DNA from: an uncultured Veillonella sp.
GTDB lineage: Bacteria > Bacillota > Negativicutes > Veillonellales > Veillonellaceae
Direction of reading: 5' to 3'
Length of the DNA stretch: 16,984 bases
Assembly (NCBI GenBank): GCA_900757715.1
Contig: CAAEOZ010000139.1
Span: 1-16,984, forward strand
The notes below the pieces were generated by a model, which saw nothing but the letters and a program-made list of their open reading frames with translations, was not told the DNA's origin and made no database searches. Below are positions 14,093-16,984 of this stretch, piece by piece; the first letter of the stretch is position 1, and each line of letters begins with the position of its first letter. Both the position numbers and the translations under genes were made by a program.

Positions 14093-14121
14093 ATTATATA
14101 AAAATACTATTCATTTGTCAA
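14093..14121 (-). promoter_or_regulatory. Perfect-consensus promoter of greA-lysS
   Basis: On the minus strand: TTGACA (14116-14121), a 17-nt spacer, then TATAAT (14093-14098), matching the sigma-70/sigma-A consensus in both boxes and in spacing. It starts 5 nt past the dusB stop codon and lies about 90 nt before the greA ATG. Confidence 0.88.
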
Positions 14122-14126
14122 TCTGA

Positions 14127-15113
14127 CTAACCTTCGGACAATATTTTACGATACGATTCTAGCTCATTGTGAAAGCTCGTTACAGTATGAATTGTATTCA
14201 CGCGATTGCGCCAATATGCAGATTCTGGTAATCCCTTCATATACCACCCCGCATGAATTCGTATCTCCTTAACGGCCATACCTTCACCCTTGTATTGGCA
14301 TAACAAGTCAAAATGCTTTAATAACATATCTAGGCGCTCTATATCGGTCGGTCCTGGTAACACTTCACCAGTAGCTAAATAGTGGTGAATGCGACCAAAT
14401 ATCCAAGGGTTTCCTTGTGCCCCACGACCTACCATTACGGCGTCACAGCCTGTTTCATCAAGCATTTGCTTAGCATCTTCAGGCTCCACAATATCACCAT
14501 TGCCAAGTACAGGTATAGATACAGCTTCTTTCACCGCCTTAATATAAGACCAATCCGCATGCCCACTATACATTTGCTCCTTTGTACGACCATGTACGGC
14601 AATAGCAGCTACACCTGTAGACTCAATGCGCTTTGCAAAATCCACGACATTAATAGAGTCACTATCCCAACCGATGCGCATTTTTACAGTAACAGGTACA
14701 TCGACAGCCTCAACAGCTGCTTCTGCAACACGCGCCGCTAGATCAGGATTTTTCATAAGTGCTGAACCATCGCCAGAGGTAACTACCTTTTTTACAGGAC
14801 AGCCCATGTTTATATCTACAATATCGGCGCCCGCATTGGCCACAACCTTAGCCCCCAAAGCGATTGCTTCTGGATCAGAGCCAAAAATTTGCATAGATAC
14901 AGGACGTTCTACATCTTCAATGCGCAATAATTCATGAGTACGCTCATTCTTATATTTAATGCCCATAGCACTGACCATTTCGGTACACACCAAGGCTGCA
15001 CCATGTTCTTTGGCCAATAGTCGATACGCAATATCGCTAACCCCTGCCATAGGCGCTAATATGGCTTGACCATCAATTTTGACAGTCCCAATTTGCCACA
15101 GTTTATTATTCAT
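14127..15113 (-). CDS. dusB: tRNA-dihydrouridine synthase, DusB type
   Basis: FMN enzyme that reduces specific uridines in tRNA to dihydrouridine. The 328-aa protein has FMN-site LAPMAGVSD (19-27), TEMVSA (44-49), the catalytic-cysteine motif DINMGCPVKKV (100-110, with C105), VKMRIGWD in the middle of the barrel, HGRTKEQMYSGHADW, GNGDI and VGRGAQGNPWIF for phosphate binding, and a helical tRNA-binding tail from about 250 onward. The start is the first ATG, giving the usual short lead before LAPMAG. Its ribosome site (AAGGG about 12 nt upstream) is poorly spaced. It sits between the coaX terminator and the greA promoter, so its expression depends on read-through or on a weak TATAAT at 15196-15201 that lacks a good -35. 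Confidence 0.95.
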   Translation of the reverse strand: MNNKLWQIGTVKIDGQAILAPMAGVSDIAYRLLAKEHGAALVCTEMVSAMGIKYKNERTHELLRIEDVERPVSMQIFGSDPEAIALGAKVVANAGADIVDINMGCPVKKVVTSGDGSALMKNPDLAARVAEAAVEAVDVPVTVKMRIGWDSDSINVVDFAKRIESTGVAAIAVHGRTKEQMYSGHADWSYIKAVKEAVSIPVLGNGDIVEPEDAKQMLDETGCDAVMVGRGAQGNPWIFGRIHHYLATGEVLPGPTDIERLDMLLKHFDLLCQYKGEGMAVKEIRIHAGWYMKGLPESAYWRNRVNTIHTVTSFHNELESYRKILSEG

Positions 15114-15133
15114 ATAATTCTATTTCCCTTAAT

Positions 15134-15159
15134 AAAAAAGGTACAGCATAAGCTGTACC
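15134..15159 (-). terminator. Intrinsic terminator of birA-coaX
   Basis: A perfect 8-bp stem GGTACAGC/GCTGTACC (15140-15147 and 15152-15159) with a 4-nt loop, followed on the minus strand by six T (15139-15134). It lies 48 nt past the coaX stop and only about 20 nt before the dusB ATG. Confidence 0.88.
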
Positions 15160-15207
15160 CGAATGTACACTACTTCGTTACATATACGTAACTATATTAT
15201 AGTAGCA

Positions 15208-15975
15208 TTATTTATTTCTTTCGTAAATAAGGCGTAAGCCTTCTAATGTAAGCATTGGTTCTACATGGTCAATGCAGTCTGTAGCACTGCTAATAAGCTG
15301 TGCCAAACCACCTGTAGCCACTACAGTTACATGATCTCCCATTTCCGCTTTCATACGAGACACGAGTCCCTCTACTTGACCTACATAACCGTAGAACATA
15401 CCAGATTGCATAGAAGACACCGTATTTCGGCAAATGACTTGTCCTGGATCTCTCACATCGATACGAGGTAATTTGGCTGCCCGTTGGAATAAAGCTTCTG
15501 CAGAAATTGTTACCCCTGGAGTAATAACTCCGCCCACATAATCGCCATTACCTTGTACCGCACAATAAGTAGTAGCGGTACCAAAATCGATGATAATTAA
15601 ATCACCTTTATAAAGTTCATGTGCCGCTACGGCATTTACGATACGATCAGCCCCTACTTCACGAGGATTATCATACTTAATAGCGATGCCAGTTTTAGTG
15701 CCTGGACCTACAATAAGAGGATTTACATTAAAGTAGCGCAAACACACGCGCTCTAATGTAGGCATCAATGGTGGTACAACCGAGGAAATAATGATAGCAT
15801 TAATATCTTTTACATCAACCTTACGATCGTGGAAGAATAAGTTCATCATCAGCATGCCATATTCATCGGTGGTACGGACCCGATCTGTGGAAATACGCCA
15901 GTGCCCCACAAGTTCTGTCTTGTCGTATACACCGAGAACAATATTGGTGTTTCCCACATCAATTACTAATAACAT
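15208..15975 (-). CDS. coaX: Type III pantothenate kinase
   Basis: Phosphorylates pantothenate in the first step of coenzyme A synthesis. The 255-aa protein is an ASKHA-fold kinase: phosphate-1 motif VIDVGNTNIVLG (4-15), the GADR motif with the presumed catalytic D109 (VGADRIVNAVAAH at 107-119), phosphate-2 IIDFGTATTY (128-137), GGVITPGV (148-155), and the ATGG segment (220-223) for nucleotide binding. The ATG follows GGAGG at 5 nt. It begins 9 nt after birA, so the two are co-transcribed. The birA-coaX-dusB-greA-lysS order is typical of Clostridia and Negativicutes. CoaX enzymes are known to be insensitive to CoA feedback. Confidence 0.96.
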   Translation of the reverse strand: MLLVIDVGNTNIVLGVYDKTELVGHWRISTDRVRTTDEYGMLMMNLFFHDRKVDVKDINAIIISSVVPPLMPTLERVCLRYFNVNPLIVGPGTKTGIAIKYDNPREVGADRIVNAVAAHELYKGDLIIIDFGTATTYCAVQGNGDYVGGVITPGVTISAEALFQRAAKLPRIDVRDPGQVICRNTVSSMQSGMFYGYVGQVEGLVSRMKAEMGDHVTVVATGGLAQLISSATDCIDHVEPMLTLEGLRLIYERNK

Positions 15976-15984
15976 TAATGCCTC

Positions 15985-16959
15985 CTATTTACGCGGACGA
16001 ATTGATACGTCCCCTGCCACAATACGTTTAATTGTCCCATCCGGGATTCTTACTAATAAATTACCATCTTCATCAATATCTGTAGCTACCCCTTCATAGA
16101 TATTGCCAGGAGCACGCACTTCAATTTCTTCACCGAGAGTAACAGATAATTGACGCCATTCATTAAGGGTTTCGTCAAAACCACTATCGAGCACTTCATA
16201 GTATTGATGTTCTAATTCTTCTAATATAAGTCTAAATGCTTCTGTGCGCTCAATATCAATATCTTCCATCGCAAGAGATGTCGCAATTAATTTTAACTCT
16301 TCTGGTAGTTCTTCTTGTTTTGTTTTTACGTTGACCCCAATACCCATTACAATATGAGAAATTTCTTCCATAGAACCAGACATTTCTGTCAGAATACCTA
16401 CCAGCTTACGACCATTCACAAGGATATCATTAGGCCACTTTATCCCCGCATCAGTGAGCCCCATCTTATGAAAGGCCTTTGTCAAAGCTACGGCGGCCAT
16501 CAAAGTACACTTAGGAGCCTCTACAGGTGGAAAATCAGGACGCAAAATCAAGCTAAACCACAAGCCCTTGCCAAATGGAGAATACCAACCACGAGATAAG
16601 CGCCCACGACCAGCAGCCTGTTCCTCGGTAACCACAACCGTACCTTCTTCTGCACCTTGTTGAGCTAAACGACGAGCTTCTAGGTTTGTGGACTCCGTGA
16701 TATCCATATAGACATACCGTTTACCAAATATATCTGTTTTTAGAATTTGCTTCATTGCCAAGGGGCTCAATAAATCAGGTTCTTCCAATAATCGATACCC
16801 TCTCTTGGTATAAGATTCAATTTTGTAGCCTTTTTGACGTAACGCCTTGATATGTTTCCAAATAGCTGTGCGCGAAACATGGCAGGCTTCGGACATATCT
16901 TGTCCCGATACGAAACTACCTTGGTTTTGTCTCAAGAATTCTAGCACTTCATCACGCAT
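15985..16959 (-). CDS. birA: Bifunctional biotin-protein ligase / biotin repressor
   Basis: Activates biotin as biotinyl-AMP and attaches it to carboxylase and decarboxylase carrier domains; the N-terminal domain suggests it is also a transcriptional repressor. The 324-aa protein has a winged helix-turn-helix (residues 4-58, with SGQDMSEACHVSRTAIWKHI), the biotin/ATP loop GRGRLSRGWYSPFGKGLWFS (118-137), the catalytic-lysine segment KWPNDILV (174-181) with KLVGIL (185-190), and an SH3-like C-terminal cap (about 275-322). The ATG follows AAGGGG at 9 nt. Its promoter is outside the window. No biotin synthesis gene is in view, so its operator targets cannot be seen here. The partner coaX follows in the same unit. 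Confidence 0.96.
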   Translation of the reverse strand: MRDEVLEFLRQNQGSFVSGQDMSEACHVSRTAIWKHIKALRQKGYKIESYTKRGYRLLEEPDLLSPLAMKQILKTDIFGKRYVYMDITESTNLEARRLAQQGAEEGTVVVTEEQAAGRGRLSRGWYSPFGKGLWFSLILRPDFPPVEAPKCTLMAAVALTKAFHKMGLTDAGIKWPNDILVNGRKLVGILTEMSGSMEEISHIVMGIGVNVKTKQEELPEELKLIATSLAMEDIDIERTEAFRLILEELEHQYYEVLDSGFDETLNEWRQLSVTLGEEIEVRAPGNIYEGVATDIDEDGNLLVRIPDGTIKRIVAGDVSIRPRK

Positions 16960-16984
16960 AGTTTAGAGCCCCTTTCTTTGTCAA

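Noticed and set aside
16979..16984. TTGACA box at the right edge before birA
   Set aside because: It is only about 20 nt from the birA ATG, so a -10 at normal spacing would fall at the start codon. No -10 is present there.
1..16984. Mobile elements, CRISPR arrays, tRNA or rRNA genes
   Set aside because: No transposase or integrase frames, direct-repeat arrays, cloverleaf-type sequences or rRNA segments were seen. The window is ordinary chromosomal core apart from the items listed.

Overview
The window comes from a low-to-moderate GC bacterium in which every credible gene lies on the minus strand. The gene content suggests a Negativicute, most likely Veillonella or a close relative. This is inferred from memory of gene order and from the mix of Firmicutes-type genes with secreted cell-envelope proteins. 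No rRNA gene is present to confirm it. Promoters are easy to read: several show near-consensus -35/-10 boxes 16-18 nt apart, and most transcription units end in clear intrinsic terminators.

In the direction of transcription (right to left) the layout is as follows. (1) birA and coaX form a cofactor pair ending in a terminator at 15134-15159. (2) dusB follows. (3) A perfect-consensus promoter at 14093-14121 drives greA and lysS, but a terminator-like hairpin sits in the greA leader. (4) A purine unit starts at a strong promoter (11892-11920), passes through a guanine-class riboswitch and an overlapping terminator, then encodes an NCS2 purine permease and a guanine deaminase, and ends at 8825-8867. 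(5) A divergent cation diffusion facilitator gene has its own promoter. (6) serS, a TalC-type transaldolase and glpX form a unit ending at 4555-4618. (7) murA (TTG start) overlaps an mreB/mbl-like gene that carries an unusual basic N-terminal extension. (8) Two monocistronic secreted-protein genes have almost identical promoters: an AMIN plus phosphodiester-glycosidase-like protein whose active-site motif looks degraded, and a protein cut off by the left edge.

Functionally the window combines translation and transcription housekeeping (serS, lysS, dusB, greA), cofactor supply (birA, coaX), gluconeogenesis and pentose-phosphate exchange (glpX, talC), wall synthesis and shape (murA, mreB), and purine uptake and catabolism. 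The fructose-bisphosphatase/transaldolase/murA neighbourhood resembles the fba-tal-murA-glpX cluster of Bacillus. The direct murA-mreB junction resembles the murA-spoIID-spoIIQ-spoIIID-mbl region of spore formers with the sporulation genes absent.

The most interesting item is the purine leader at 11674-11770. The aptamer has the cytosine expected for guanine recognition, yet its 3' side is itself the 5' arm of the terminator. This predicts a guanine-activated (ON) switch controlling a purine uptake and catabolism operon. No mobile element, CRISPR array, tRNA or rRNA gene was seen.
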